Assembly: GCA_016839995.1 (NCBI GenBank)
Contig: JAEOTD010000033.1
Coordinates: 1-26,258 of the forward strand
Direction: 5' to 3'
Source of the DNA: Candidatus Hermodarchaeota archaeon
GTDB taxonomy: Archaea; Asgardarchaeota; Hermodarchaeia; Hermodarchaeales; Hermodarchaeaceae
Length of the DNA: 26,258 bases
Below are positions 6,884 through 15,198 of the stretch, piece after piece (the first letter of the stretch is position 1; every line of letters begins with the position of its first letter). Position numbers and translations under genes: made by a program. Below the pieces are notes generated by a model. It searched no databases and was not told the origin of the DNA. It saw nothing but the letters and a program-made list of their open reading frames with translations.

Positions 6884-7657
6884 ATGATTGAGATTATTTG
6901 GTTAAAAGAGGTAAAGGGTCTTCGAGATCCTATTGCGCTGGTTGGCATGCCAGGCATTGCTAGTGTAGGAAAACTGGCTATTGAAGTTCTTATTCGAAGC
7001 TTAAATGCAGAACCCATAATTCAGGTTACTTCTGATGACTTTCCTCCACACGTCATGATTGACGAAAAGGGCACGATGAAAATACCCGAATGTCAAATAT
7101 ACCTTCACAAAAATCCTAATCTAAAACATGACGTTCTCCTTGTGTCCGGTGATTTTCAACCCTCAACTTCACAGGGAATCTATGAGTTTTCAGATCGAAT
7201 CGCTGAAACTTTCAAGAAACTTAACGTGACAAAAGTTGCTGCAACAGGGGCCTATGTTCCTGGGGAATATCCTGAAACTCCAAAGGTATTTGTATCTTCA
7301 ACGGGGTCAAAATTTCAATCGTTCTTCACCGAACTTGACTATGTCGAACCAATGGCCGATGGAGTCATCAATGGAGCCAACGGTGTTATACCAGCTTGGG
7401 CTAATCTCAAATACGGAATTGAAGGGGTATGTCTTCTGGCAGAAACGGTTCCATTATTAAGATTAGATCCTCGGGCATCCAAATTAATCGTTGAAGTCCT
7501 TAATGATCGATTTAACATCAATGCTGATGTATCAGAGTTAGATCAAAAAATTGAAGAAATGAAAGGCATCTTCGCTCAAGTGAAATATCATCTCCTTCAA
7601 CAACGTGAACGACAAGAACCACGAGATGAATCTGAAAGTGCCAGTTACATTGGCTAA
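6884..7657 (+). CDS. PAC2-family proteasome assembly chaperone
   Basis: The 257-residue protein has the PAC2 layout: VGMPGIASVGKLAIEVLI near residues 20-37, a central VLLVSGDFQPSTSQGIYEF, then ATGAYVPGEYPETPKVFV, GVINGANGVIPAWA and ETVPLLRLDPRASKLIVEVL. The last ~40 residues are a charged helix (LDQKIEEMKGIFAQVKYHL) and a polar tail. Archaeal PAC2 proteins (PbaA/PbaB) are homologues of eukaryotic PAC1/PAC2 and can bind the proteasome core through a C-terminal tail. The tail here lacks the usual HbYX ending (it ends SYIG), so direct docking is uncertain. It leads a plus-strand run: the next gene starts 31 nt later. Confidence 0.85.
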   Translation: MIEIIWLKEVKGLRDPIALVGMPGIASVGKLAIEVLIRSLNAEPIIQVTSDDFPPHVMIDEKGTMKIPECQIYLHKNPNLKHDVLLVSGDFQPSTSQGIYEFSDRIAETFKKLNVTKVAATGAYVPGEYPETPKVFVSSTGSKFQSFFTELDYVEPMADGVINGANGVIPAWANLKYGIEGVCLLAETVPLLRLDPRASKLIVEVLNDRFNINADVSELDQKIEEMKGIFAQVKYHLLQQRERQEPRDESESASYIG

Positions 7658-7688
7658 CGCCATTTACTCCTTGATTTGAGGGACAACT

Positions 7689-8294
7689 ATGGGATGGCAA
7701 TCAACATTTTCAAAAATACTACTTACTATCTTCGGTATAGCAGTCGTACTGCTCATAATCGATTTTCTTTTTTTTCAGTCACTAAACACAATTGCATTGG
7801 CAACAGCTATTCAAACGGCATTTGCTGTTAATCCTTTACTTAGCTGGGGGCTTCTCATCCTCATAATCTCAGTTGCCTTTCTTATTGGTGGACTACTCTA
7901 CTACAGGAGAAGGTTATTCATTCGACATCTACGAGCTGAACTCAATGAGGCTGAACGAATAACGCTTATTGAATTAGCTCAAAAATTAGATAAGACACCT
8001 GCAAAAATTGAGGTAGAATTAAACCGATTGTCTACTTCCAGAGTAATAAGGTTCCAAGGGTTGCTCATAATCTCTCAAGGAAAGCATGTCTATATCGGGG
8101 AGAAACTACTAAACAAGATAATCGAATCATATAATGAGGGTCAACCGCGCGGTGAAATCGCAAACTCTCTACAAATTAGTCGTGCTGAACTGGACAAGAC
8201 CATTGAACTCCTAGTTGAAAAGAGCGCAATTGGAGAACGAGAAGAGAAGGTCACACGCAAAGTACGACCAAGTTACCGCCGCGGTACACGCTAA
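7689..8294 (+). CDS. Membrane protein with two TM helices and cytosolic winged-helix domains
   Basis: The 201-residue protein is not a named family I recognise. Two hydrophobic helices (about 10-30 and 52-71) form a hairpin; the stretch after the second is rich in Arg (YYRRRLFIRHL), so the rest should be cytoplasmic. Residues 85-140 read as a winged helix (ITLIELAQKLDKTPAKIEVELNRL then a wing with GLLIISQGKHVYI). Residues 145-180 look like a second helix-turn-helix (GEIANSLQISRAELDKTI). The basic tail (RKVRPSYRRGTR) could bind nucleic acid or membrane. It sits between PAC2 and uridine phosphorylase with gaps of 31 and 29 nt, so all three probably share a transcript. Confidence 0.75.
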   Translation: MGWQSTFSKILLTIFGIAVVLLIIDFLFFQSLNTIALATAIQTAFAVNPLLSWGLLILIISVAFLIGGLLYYRRRLFIRHLRAELNEAERITLIELAQKLDKTPAKIEVELNRLSTSRVIRFQGLLIISQGKHVYIGEKLLNKIIESYNEGQPRGEIANSLQISRAELDKTIELLVEKSAIGEREEKVTRKVRPSYRRGTR

Positions 8295-8323
8295 CCCTCT
8301 CTTAGAAAAAGAAGGGAAAATTG

Positions 8324-9157
8324 ATGAAAAAGTGGGAATCAGCTAGTCGACCTGAAACATCAGAAGGGATCCAATATCATATCGGGCTGAAGCCAGGGGA
8401 CATTGCCTCGTCAGTATTATTACCTGGAGATCCTGCTCGAGCAAGGCTGATTTCAGGTCTTTGGGATTCTGCTAAACAAATGGCAGAGAAAAGAAGTTAC
8501 CTCACATTCACTGGGATTTTCAAAGGTGTACCAATAACAACAACTTCCACTGGAATCGGTTGTCCTGCAACTGCCATAGCCATTGAAGAGCTCGCTAGTA
8601 TAGGCGCGAAAACACTAATTCGAGTGGGAAGTTCTGGGGCGATTCAAAAACACATCAAATGTGGTGATTTAATAATCACTACTGGTGCAGTAAGAAACGA
8701 TGGAACTAGTGCACAGTATGTTGTACCCCAGTATCCAGCATTTGCTAATCATCAGGTCACACTCGCACTCATAGAAGCAGCCGAAAGTTATGGTTTCCGA
8801 TATCACGTAGGAATAACATGTAGCACAGATAGTTTCTTTACTGGACAGGGACGACCCGGCTTCAAGAACTACTGGCAATCCAATATGGACCATATAATCC
8901 CAGATTTGAAGGCAGCACGTGTATTGAATTTTGAAATGGAATGTTCAACCATTTTCACACTATCTAATCTATTTGGATTACGAAGCGGCGCGATCTGTGC
9001 GGTCTTTGCCAACCGTGAAACTGAAGAATTTGCTACCCTTGGAGAGAAAGAAGCAAGCCAAACCGCATGTGAAGCTGTAAAAATTCTGGCAGAATGGGAT
9101 GAACAATCAGTAAAGGCAAAAGCAGAAAATTGGCATCCAAGCTTATCAAAAAAATAA
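8324..9157 (+). CDS. udp: Uridine phosphorylase
   Basis: The enzyme cleaves uridine with phosphate to uracil and ribose-1-phosphate (pyrimidine salvage). From ATG 8324 it has 277 residues; the TTG at 8321 is less likely because GAAGGG at 8311-8316 is well spaced for the ATG. Family features in order are LLPGDPARA (phosphate site), TTTSTGIGCPATAIAIEEL, IRVGSSGAIQ, and FFTGQGR, where Gln and Arg match the uracil-binding GQxR of bacterial uridine phosphorylases. FEMECSTIF follows (Glu and Met contact ribose), then AVFANRETEEF. The Gln-Arg pair favours uridine over purine nucleosides. It is the last gene of the PAC2 run; the CCA end of tRNA-Gln on the opposite strand begins 2 nt after its stop. 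Confidence 0.93.
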   Translation: MKKWESASRPETSEGIQYHIGLKPGDIASSVLLPGDPARARLISGLWDSAKQMAEKRSYLTFTGIFKGVPITTTSTGIGCPATAIAIEELASIGAKTLIRVGSSGAIQKHIKCGDLIITTGAVRNDGTSAQYVVPQYPAFANHQVTLALIEAAESYGFRYHVGITCSTDSFFTGQGRPGFKNYWQSNMDHIIPDLKAARVLNFEMECSTIFTLSNLFGLRSGAICAVFANRETEEFATLGEKEASQTACEAVKILAEWDEQSVKAKAENWHPSLSKK

Positions 9158-9161
9158 GTGG

Positions 9162-9283
9162 TAGCCCGTCGCGGATTCGAACCGCGGTCCCGGGGTGACT
9201 TCACTGTTTTTTAAAGTTACAGTTCCAAAGCCCCGGATGATTGACCATTTTGCCTCCAAACAAGGAAGCTACACTAACGGGCT
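9162..9283 (-). tRNA. tRNA-Gln(TTG) with two introns
   Basis: Minus strand. The acceptor is AGCCCGT/ACGGGCT, the T arm CGCGG-TTCGAAT-CCGCG, and the anticodon stem CGGGG/CCCCG with loop CTTTGG+A (anticodon TTG). One intron of 28 nt (plus-strand 9197-9224) is at 37/38. Its bulge-helix-bulge is textbook: central helix CTTT/GAAG, bulges GG^A and TC^A, and inner helix ACTGT/ACAGT. A second insertion of about 20 nt (9247-9267, ends uncertain by a few bases) splits the D-loop between GTGTAGC and GGTCAATCAT, and can fold as GCTTCC/GGAGGC. CCA is encoded at 9159-9161. The gene abuts the 3' end of udp. Confidence 0.9.
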
Positions 9284-9347
9284 AACTTTCCTTAAGGCGA
9301 TTCTTTTCGCTAGTGCTTCTTGAGTCTTTCGGCTTTAGATGAATAGG

Positions 9348-11066
9348 CTATCCGACCAATTCTTCGCGTAAGGTTAGAAGGATACGATCCATTCGCCCTA
9401 CAGCCTTATCACGGCGTTTCTGTAAATCCTTTCGAAGTTTTTGATACACGGAAGCCGTAATCCGTTTTTGACGATAACGTTGTTCAAGGGCATGAAGAGC
9501 TTCAATAGCACTGACGCGTTCAGCTTCTAATAGCTCAAGTTGCCGAACGCTGGACTCATATTTTCCTCCTGCTTCAATAAGAGGTTGGCTTCTTCCCTCT
9601 AATTCTCTTCCAAGGGATCGGAGTTTCCGTTCGAAGTTCTTTTTCTCCTTCCGGTATCTCGGTTTAGACATTTTACTCTGAAGCATGTTTTGCTCTAATC
9701 GTTCCGTCTGTAGCAGAAGTGCGATTTTTTCACCATATAGTGCACAGAATTCACTCAGAATTGCTGGGTCTACCTCTGCAACAACTGAAATGATTTCCTC
9801 CTCTTCTCGGAAGAATGGAATTCGTCTTGCCGCAACATACCCAAGGCAGAAGATACCAACTATGAGGAAGAGCAACAAAGGTCGAGTGAATGCGGGAGAA
9901 ACGGGATAAACATAGAACAGGTTTGCTTCCCCATTAATAATGGAGGTGACATTTCTTCCAAGGAAAGAGACAAGATATTGACCAGTTGGTGAAATAGATG
10001 TGATGGCTCCTATGGGAACATTTTGAAGCCAACTTCCTACAGGGAGAGAAACCTCTGTTGCATACAGTTGAATTCTGAAGGGATATTCCTGATAAAGGTC
10101 AAAGTGGAGGAACTGACCCGTTTGTAAAACGAGTTGGTTGTAGTCGAGAGGAATTCGATATTCCACATGGAATGTGTAGACATCACTTTCTTGTAAGTGA
10201 TACTGGAACGACACATATACAGTACCTGAGTGGGTAATGTTCGCTACTCGGCCAATTGAACTAGACAGATTTGCGGCCATGTCATAAGTTCGTAAGAATT
10301 GACTTCCTGGTGGTAATCTCACAGTAATATTTGTCCATCGCTGTTCCACATTCGTGAATAATGGATTTGGGCTATCCACACGAAGTGAATGGACCTCATG
10401 AGCAAGAAGATAACCCCAAGCATCAACAGAAAACTGTCGCTTGAGTTCTACGTATGTCATTAGCGGAAGAAAGTCGTTTGGCATGAAATCCAGAAGAACT
10501 GATCTTTCTTCATAGGAATAAGGATGAATATCACTCCCTGTCCAGTACTCCTGTGTTGCAGCAGTTAACGCATAGTGGAACGTTAATCGGGTTTCATATC
10601 TCTGAATTAAGTAAGAACTAGTTGGCTCAATCGAAAACACAATTGTAGCGGTATCTTGGTCTTGGGAAGTTAACCCTTCAATAGACATTTGTGCTACGAA
10701 CGTAGTTTCCTCAAAGGGCATTATTGGCTCAGGGAGAAAGACCTCCCATCCTGAGCAATTTGGTCCAATAAGTGAGATTCTTTGAAAGAAAAGAGCTGCC
10801 CCATCCACTGATTCAGCACGAAATGCTTTGACACTATTCATCTTCGCTAGTGGATACGCAGTTAACACAGAAAAAGCGGGATCCGGACCAGGATTGAAAA
10901 CAGTGATAGTATCGGTGAAAAGCGCCATCCCATACTCTTCATAATGAACATTGCGTTGAACTTCAGTTACAACTAGCTGAGACCCTTCTCCATTCACTGG
11001 TGGTCCAAGTGCAAATATCATGGGTAAACAGATGAGCACAAGTAAGAGCACGACTCTCGTCTTCAC
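9348..11066 (-). CDS. Ribophorin I (OST1)-like oligosaccharyltransferase accessory protein
   Basis: From GTG 11066 the protein has 572 residues and opens with a clean signal peptide (MKTRVVLLLVLICL, then an ALG-type end). An upstream in-frame TTG at 11138 would only add 24 polar residues, so I chose the GTG. A long extracytoplasmic beta-rich region (30-390) is followed by one membrane helix (~393-415), a basic stop, and a ~150-residue cytoplasmic coiled coil. This order is that of eukaryotic ribophorin I. Local matches include AWGYLLAHE (ribophorin HWGNIAVEE), a GQFLHFDLYQEYPF stretch before a strand containing LPVGSW (GDQYALKMRF...LPEGAK), and the terminal KLRKDLQKRRDKAVGRMDRIL (LISGKRQELVTKIDHIL). 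Ribophorin I is a subunit of the N-glycosylation complex. The gene is 24 nt (long form) to 96 nt after a sugar acyltransferase, in a glycosylation block. No STT3 gene lies in the window. Confidence 0.8.
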   Translation of the reverse strand: MKTRVVLLLVLICLPMIFALGPPVNGEGSQLVVTEVQRNVHYEEYGMALFTDTITVFNPGPDPAFSVLTAYPLAKMNSVKAFRAESVDGAALFFQRISLIGPNCSGWEVFLPEPIMPFEETTFVAQMSIEGLTSQDQDTATIVFSIEPTSSYLIQRYETRLTFHYALTAATQEYWTGSDIHPYSYEERSVLLDFMPNDFLPLMTYVELKRQFSVDAWGYLLAHEVHSLRVDSPNPLFTNVEQRWTNITVRLPPGSQFLRTYDMAANLSSSIGRVANITHSGTVYVSFQYHLQESDVYTFHVEYRIPLDYNQLVLQTGQFLHFDLYQEYPFRIQLYATEVSLPVGSWLQNVPIGAITSISPTGQYLVSFLGRNVTSIINGEANLFYVYPVSPAFTRPLLLFLIVGIFCLGYVAARRIPFFREEEEIISVVAEVDPAILSEFCALYGEKIALLLQTERLEQNMLQSKMSKPRYRKEKKNFERKLRSLGRELEGRSQPLIEAGGKYESSVRQLELLEAERVSAIEALHALEQRYRQKRITASVYQKLRKDLQKRRDKAVGRMDRILLTLREELVG

Positions 11067-11162
11067 AGAGACACACACCGATATCGGGTTTCGATTTGTC
11101 GATTCTCTCCACGTATTTAACTTTGTCGTTGAGTACAATCTAACTAAATCGCTACTCTAAAT

Positions 11163-11930
11163 CTATTCCAGGGGTTTTTTCCATGTTTTCGGAACATCAT
11201 CCTGCACTCGAGCTGGTATGCCATACACAATTGCTTTTGATGGGACATCTTTGGTTACTACAGCTCCTGCTCCAATTACAGCTTCCGCACCAATTTCGAT
11301 ATTCGGCATAATAACAGCCCCCGCTCCCACACTCGCTCCTTCTCTTATGACTGGGCCTTTAAGCTCGTAGGAACGCCGCATTAGGTATTTATCGTTGGTT
11401 AGAATGCAATTGGGGCCAAGAAATACATGATCTTCAATCTTCGAATTCCATGGAATATACGCATTTGATTGAATTGATACCTTGGACCCAATCACTGACT
11501 TTCCATCGATAATCACACCGGATCCAACCATGGTATCATCTCCAATTTTCACCTGCTCACGAATCAACACATTATGGCCCAGTCGGACTTTTTCGCCAAC
11601 GTTTGAACCTTCATAAATCACTGAACCTGAACGGATTATGCACTCATCGCCGATTTTTGTTGATTCCGAACCAGTCCAAGGGGCTTCAATGGTGCCTTTC
11701 TGAAACTGTTTAATCTGCTTCTGTAGGGGAAAACCAATTGTGATCTTTTGACCTAAGAAAACACGATTCCCAATCGAAGCAGGTCCTAGGACATAGCTGC
11801 CTGATCCAACAAAGGACCTCTTACCAACATTTACTTTCCCTCTGATTAAAACGAAGGCTTCGATAAAACAGCCTTGCCCAAGTTTCACTTCTCCTTCAAT
11901 AACTGCACTTGAATGAACCTCGGTTTTCAA
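11163..11930 (-). CDS. Left-handed beta-helix sugar N-acyltransferase (hexapeptide family)
   Basis: Residues 1-230 are made of imperfect hexapeptide repeats of the [LIV]GxxxX type (VKLGQGCFIEA, VNVGKRSFVG, AEAVIGAGAVVTKDV), giving a left-handed beta-helix trimer that binds acetyl-CoA. A loop at ~68-92 (FPLQKQIKQFQKG onward) interrupts the coils, as in sugar acetyltransferases that hold a UDP-sugar there. The C-terminal VVTKDVPSKAIVYGIPARV is the common ending of this group. With 255 residues it is somewhat longer than WbpD/WlbB enzymes. The start codon overlaps the stop of the upstream oxidoreductase (ATGA), so the two are translationally coupled and probably act on the same sugar. Acetylation of a 3-amino-UDP-sugar is my inference; no aminotransferase is present between them. 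Confidence 0.83.
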   Translation of the reverse strand: MKTEVHSSAVIEGEVKLGQGCFIEAFVLIRGKVNVGKRSFVGSGSYVLGPASIGNRVFLGQKITIGFPLQKQIKQFQKGTIEAPWTGSESTKIGDECIIRSGSVIYEGSNVGEKVRLGHNVLIREQVKIGDDTMVGSGVIIDGKSVIGSKVSIQSNAYIPWNSKIEDHVFLGPNCILTNDKYLMRRSYELKGPVIREGASVGAGAVIMPNIEIGAEAVIGAGAVVTKDVPSKAIVYGIPARVQDDVPKTWKKPLE

Positions 11931-12889
11931 CTAACTCGTAGCTCCTCAAGGTAAATAATTCGTTTACTTCTGGCGCTTTCAAGTGCTGCTTCAGCAATGC
12001 GAAGCGCTTCCAATCCATCAACACCAGAGGTGAGGGGATTTTGCTTTTCAATAATGCTTTTCACGTAATGGTTTAATTCCCGTTTTAATGGCTCATCCCA
12101 TTGTGAAGTTGATTTTTGCTCCCAATGGCTCGTACCAATTGAGACTTCTTGGGAAATATAATCCAAAGATAAAACCCCTTCTGATCCCGTTATGTTCAAT
12201 CCTCGAAGTTTATGTGGAGTCAACCAATTACATTCAAGGAAAAACGTGGGTTTATCATTAAAGCGAATCACGATATTGGCATGGTCCTCATACTTATGGT
12301 AAAGATTCCCTGCAATCGCATAAACTGAGGTTGCTTCTTGTTTGACCAAGAATCGAGCAATATCAATGTCGTGGATAGCCATGTCTTTAATTATCCCAAT
12401 ATCGGCTACTCGTCCCGGGACAAAGGGTCCAAGTCTACGAGCAGACCCTAACACCAGCTCTCCAACTTTGCCTTGGTCAATGACCTGAGCTGCTGTATGG
12501 ACAGATGGATTAAATCGCTCCACAAAACCAACCATCAACAATACATTTGCGGCTTTGGCAGCGTCGATTATTCTCTGGGCTTGTTGAACAGTATTTGTCA
12601 TCGGTTTTTCAATCAGTACGTGTTTGCCAGCTGCAATGGCTTCCAATGCAAGATCTGCGTGAGTAACAGTGGGTGTGCATATTGTCACTGCATCAATATC
12701 GCTCTGTTTGAGTAGGTCGTCGGTATTCGTAAAATGGGTTGCGTTATGTTTCTTTGCTAGCATCTTAGCACGACTTGAATCACGATCGGTAACCCCAACT
12801 AGGTTCACATCTTCTAACTCTGAGAAAACGCGGACATGATTTTTACCCCAAGCTCCAACTCCAATCACACCGACTCCAAGGGCCTTCAT
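11927..12889 (-). CDS. Gfo/Idh/MocA oxidoreductase, probable UDP-N-acetylglucosamine 3-dehydrogenase type
   Basis: From ATG 12889 (preceded by GGTGGA, hence preferred to GTG 12898) the protein has 320 residues. An N-terminal Rossmann domain has GVIGVGAWGKNHVR near residues 6-19, CTPTVTHADLALEAIAAGKH and the conserved EKPM. The C-terminal Gfo domain has GFVERFNPSV and KDMAIHDIDIARFL, whose Lys/His/Asp residues are typical of the WbpB/UDP-sugar dehydrogenase branch. These enzymes oxidise C3 of a UDP-hexose as the first step towards 3-amino sugars used in N-glycans and surface polysaccharides. It heads the minus-strand run oxidoreductase, acyltransferase, ribophorin I-like, and is divergent from a TrmB regulator. 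The exact substrate cannot be read from the sequence. Confidence 0.85.
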   Translation of the reverse strand: MKALGVGVIGVGAWGKNHVRVFSELEDVNLVGVTDRDSSRAKMLAKKHNATHFTNTDDLLKQSDIDAVTICTPTVTHADLALEAIAAGKHVLIEKPMTNTVQQAQRIIDAAKAANVLLMVGFVERFNPSVHTAAQVIDQGKVGELVLGSARRLGPFVPGRVADIGIIKDMAIHDIDIARFLVKQEATSVYAIAGNLYHKYEDHANIVIRFNDKPTFFLECNWLTPHKLRGLNITGSEGVLSLDYISQEVSIGTSHWEQKSTSQWDEPLKRELNHYVKSIIEKQNPLTSGVDGLEALRIAEAALESARSKRIIYLEELRVS

Positions 12890-12983
12890 GGTTTCCACCT
12901 ATCGCTAGTGAATCGAATATCCCCTAAAAAGTTACCGTTATTACGTTTAAACCAGTTTATACGAAACGATAATTTAGGAGAAT

Positions 12984-12997
12984 ACCTACGAATAGGT
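12984..12997. promoter_or_regulatory. Inverted repeat at the TrmB gene start, candidate operator
   Basis: ACCTA (12984-12988) and TAGGT (12993-12997) form a perfect 5-bp inverted repeat around CGAA. The right arm overlaps the ribosome binding site (GGTGAT) of the TrmB gene. Its place in the divergent region suits autoregulation, but the repeat is short. Confidence 0.3.
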
Positions 12998-13004
12998 GAT
13001 AATC

Positions 13005-13826
13005 ATGTCTCCCTCTGAACCAACAGAAAAGCTTCGTCAATTAGGGCTCACCGAATATGAATCCCAAGCCTACCTAGTTCTAGTTCAAGGAGCACAAATG
13101 AATGCAGAAGAGGTAGCCAACACCGCAAATATTCCAATTCCCCGAGTTTATGGAGTTCTTGAGAGTCTTCGAGATATTGGTCTAATCGTAATTATTGAGG
13201 GACGACCCAAGAAATTTGAAATAATAAGTCCTGAGGAAGGATTACAGAATCTGATATCACTTAGAAAACGTTCTGCTGAAGATTCTTTACGGCAACTCGA
13301 AGAAACAAGTCAGGAAGTAAAAGAGGTTCTTTCGCCGATTTTTTGGCGTGAGAAACTACGAATCAAACCCGAAGATCTCCTTGAATCTTTAGACAATTTA
13401 GCCTTAACAGAAAAGCAAACTAAGAAACTAATCTCCGAAGCCCAAACAACGCTTGATATCTTTACTGACGTCTTTAGTTGGTTTAAAGAAGTTGACAAGA
13501 TTCTAGCTAAGGCTATGAACCGGGGTGTAAAGATTCGAGTTCTTATGAACATGGAACATCCAATCACTCATCCAACCGCTAAAAAACTCAAATCCATGAA
13601 AATAGATGTGCGCCAACCTGCTGATCTCAAATTCCCTGTGAGAGGTACATTAGCTGATTCATCAAAAGTAGTTTTTCTAATATGGGCATCTCCTGAAAGA
13701 AATCGTGGTCACCCACGGTATGTATATCGACCGAGTTTTTCAGCCAATGAAGGCATCGTAGCAATATTTCAACAAAGCTTCGAATACCGGTGGCAGCAAG
13801 GAAAATCTAAGAACCTACCTCAGTAA
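13005..13826 (+). CDS. TrmB-family transcriptional regulator
   Basis: From ATG 13005 (GGTGAT 5 nt before; an upstream GTG at 12996 is less likely) the protein has 273 residues. Residues 7-75 are the TrmB winged helix: EKLRQLGLTEYESQAYLVLV, AEEVANTANIPIPRVYGVLE, then a wing ending in RPKKFEII. A helical connector (80-120) precedes an effector domain related to the phospholipase-D fold (AKAMNRGVKIRVLMNME; DSSKVVFLIWASP). Known TrmB proteins such as those of Thermococcales respond to sugars and control sugar genes. It is divergent from the nucleotide-sugar operon and convergent with the Alg7-like gene (20-nt overlap), so control of surface glycosylation is an attractive inference. Confidence 0.87.
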   Translation: MSPSEPTEKLRQLGLTEYESQAYLVLVQGAQMNAEEVANTANIPIPRVYGVLESLRDIGLIVIIEGRPKKFEIISPEEGLQNLISLRKRSAEDSLRQLEETSQEVKEVLSPIFWREKLRIKPEDLLESLDNLALTEKQTKKLISEAQTTLDIFTDVFSWFKEVDKILAKAMNRGVKIRVLMNMEHPITHPTAKKLKSMKIDVRQPADLKFPVRGTLADSSKVVFLIWASPERNRGHPRYVYRPSFSANEGIVAIFQQSFEYRWQQGKSKNLPQ

Positions 13827-15198
13827 CCTTAACCGATTTTTTTATTTCAAATTTAAAATACAATCGTGTTGAGAAATGCCATAGAGCTAACCAACCAAAT
13901 ACAAATACGATTCCTACAATCGGCCACAAGAAGCTCGGATAATAGATTATCAGATAATCCAACAAAGCAAACACGGGCATCCCAACCCCCCAAACTCCCA
14001 CCATGATTGCAACTAGACCTGCTAAGCGAATCCCAAGTTGATCTATTCTCCTTAACACGAAATATACACCAAAAATCAGGCAAAGTGGTATCATCACCAG
14101 AAGTAACGAAAAGGGCCAAGAGATTATAGCGCCCGGAAAATAGGGAATTAGAAAGACAGTAAGAAATGCTAAAACACTACTGGCAAATGTCAAAGTAGCT
14201 AACGACAACGTAATCTGTTGCTCAGTTAAAGCGCCCCTCGCGACGATAAGGCGCGTCAAAGTAATCGGCGCCTTCGGATCACTTGATGCGGATAAAGTAC
14301 CATCTTCTTGAAACACTGTGGGTCTTGCCCTCATCTGGCGCCTCTCTAACAATCCCCCTATACTTACAAGACTATAGAAAGCATTCATTATAGCTGGCAA
14401 AAGAGCAACGATCGCGATAATTTCAAGACGGCCCATAATCGCTACGGCACCTATTGCTGCGCCTACAAGAAGTGATCCAGTATCCCCTGCAAAGACTCTA
14501 GCGGGATTTCGATTATAATAATAGTAAGCCAAAAGGGAGCCAATCATAATACTGCAAAACATGAGCCCTAATCCTGCCTCAGAAATTCCAATGGTCATCA
14601 TAAACAATGATGCAATTAAGAGTGCTACGAACATAATCGTCGTAGTCAAAGGCATCACACCATTGAATACATCAGACATATTCACTGCATTGGATGTAAT
14701 CGCGATGGCTAAGGGGATGAGGATCAACGGATAAACGATTGTTAAACGAGTTGCCCCTAAGAACGGTAAATAGGGAAGGGGAACATACGCTGGGAGAAAG
14801 GGAGGAATGGCTCCAAGAACCCACGTATAGAGAAGAATGGGTAAGCAAGCTATCATTGTAAGTATTGGCTTGACTTTCGGTCCAAGCGATTTCAGGTCAT
14901 CAATCACACCAATAAACCCAGCAATAAGGAGAACTGCAAGAAAGACTAAAATTCGGAAATCGAAAAGACCAAATCCAATAAGACCTGAACCAAGAAAGAG
15001 AACTATGCCTGCGATTGTCACACCAAACAGGATTCCTAAACCACCCATCTCAGCGATTTCAGGTTTGTTGATTTTATGAACGTCAACACCAACAACACCT
15101 CGTCGCTTCATGGCTCTAATGACGTAGGGCATTATCAGGAAGGTCACAATGAAAGCGACAAGAAGTCCAATAATTGCCAAGAAAATTAATGGGGTCAC
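13807..15198 (-). CDS. GlcNAc-1-phosphate transferase, Alg7/DPAGT1-like (family 4 glycosyltransferase)
   Basis: The enzyme moves a sugar-1-phosphate (usually GlcNAc-1-P) from UDP-sugar to a dolichol phosphate, the first membrane step of lipid-linked oligosaccharide synthesis. The 463-residue protein has about ten membrane helices. Diagnostic loops are GVIDDLKSLGPKVKP (D100, D101; Mg/substrate), ITSNAVNMSDVFNG (N173, D176) and NRNPARVFAGDTGSLL (D239). The loop at 285-325 (RRQMRARPTVFQEDG, then APITLTRLIVARGALTE) resembles the eukaryotic DPAGT1 loop more than bacterial MraY/WecA. The start is GTG 15198 without a clear ribosome binding site. A TATA-like sequence on the minus strand near 15264-15271 fits. 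The 3' end overlaps the TrmB gene by 20 nt. Confidence 0.88.
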   Translation of the reverse strand: MTPLIFLAIIGLLVAFIVTFLIMPYVIRAMKRRGVVGVDVHKINKPEIAEMGGLGILFGVTIAGIVLFLGSGLIGFGLFDFRILVFLAVLLIAGFIGVIDDLKSLGPKVKPILTMIACLPILLYTWVLGAIPPFLPAYVPLPYLPFLGATRLTIVYPLILIPLAIAITSNAVNMSDVFNGVMPLTTTIMFVALLIASLFMMTIGISEAGLGLMFCSIMIGSLLAYYYYNRNPARVFAGDTGSLLVGAAIGAVAIMGRLEIIAIVALLPAIMNAFYSLVSIGGLLERRQMRARPTVFQEDGTLSASSDPKAPITLTRLIVARGALTEQQITLSLATLTFASSVLAFLTVFLIPYFPGAIISWPFSLLLVMIPLCLIFGVYFVLRRIDQLGIRLAGLVAIMVGVWGVGMPVFALLDYLIIYYPSFLWPIVGIVFVFGWLALWHFSTRLYFKFEIKKSVKVTEVGS

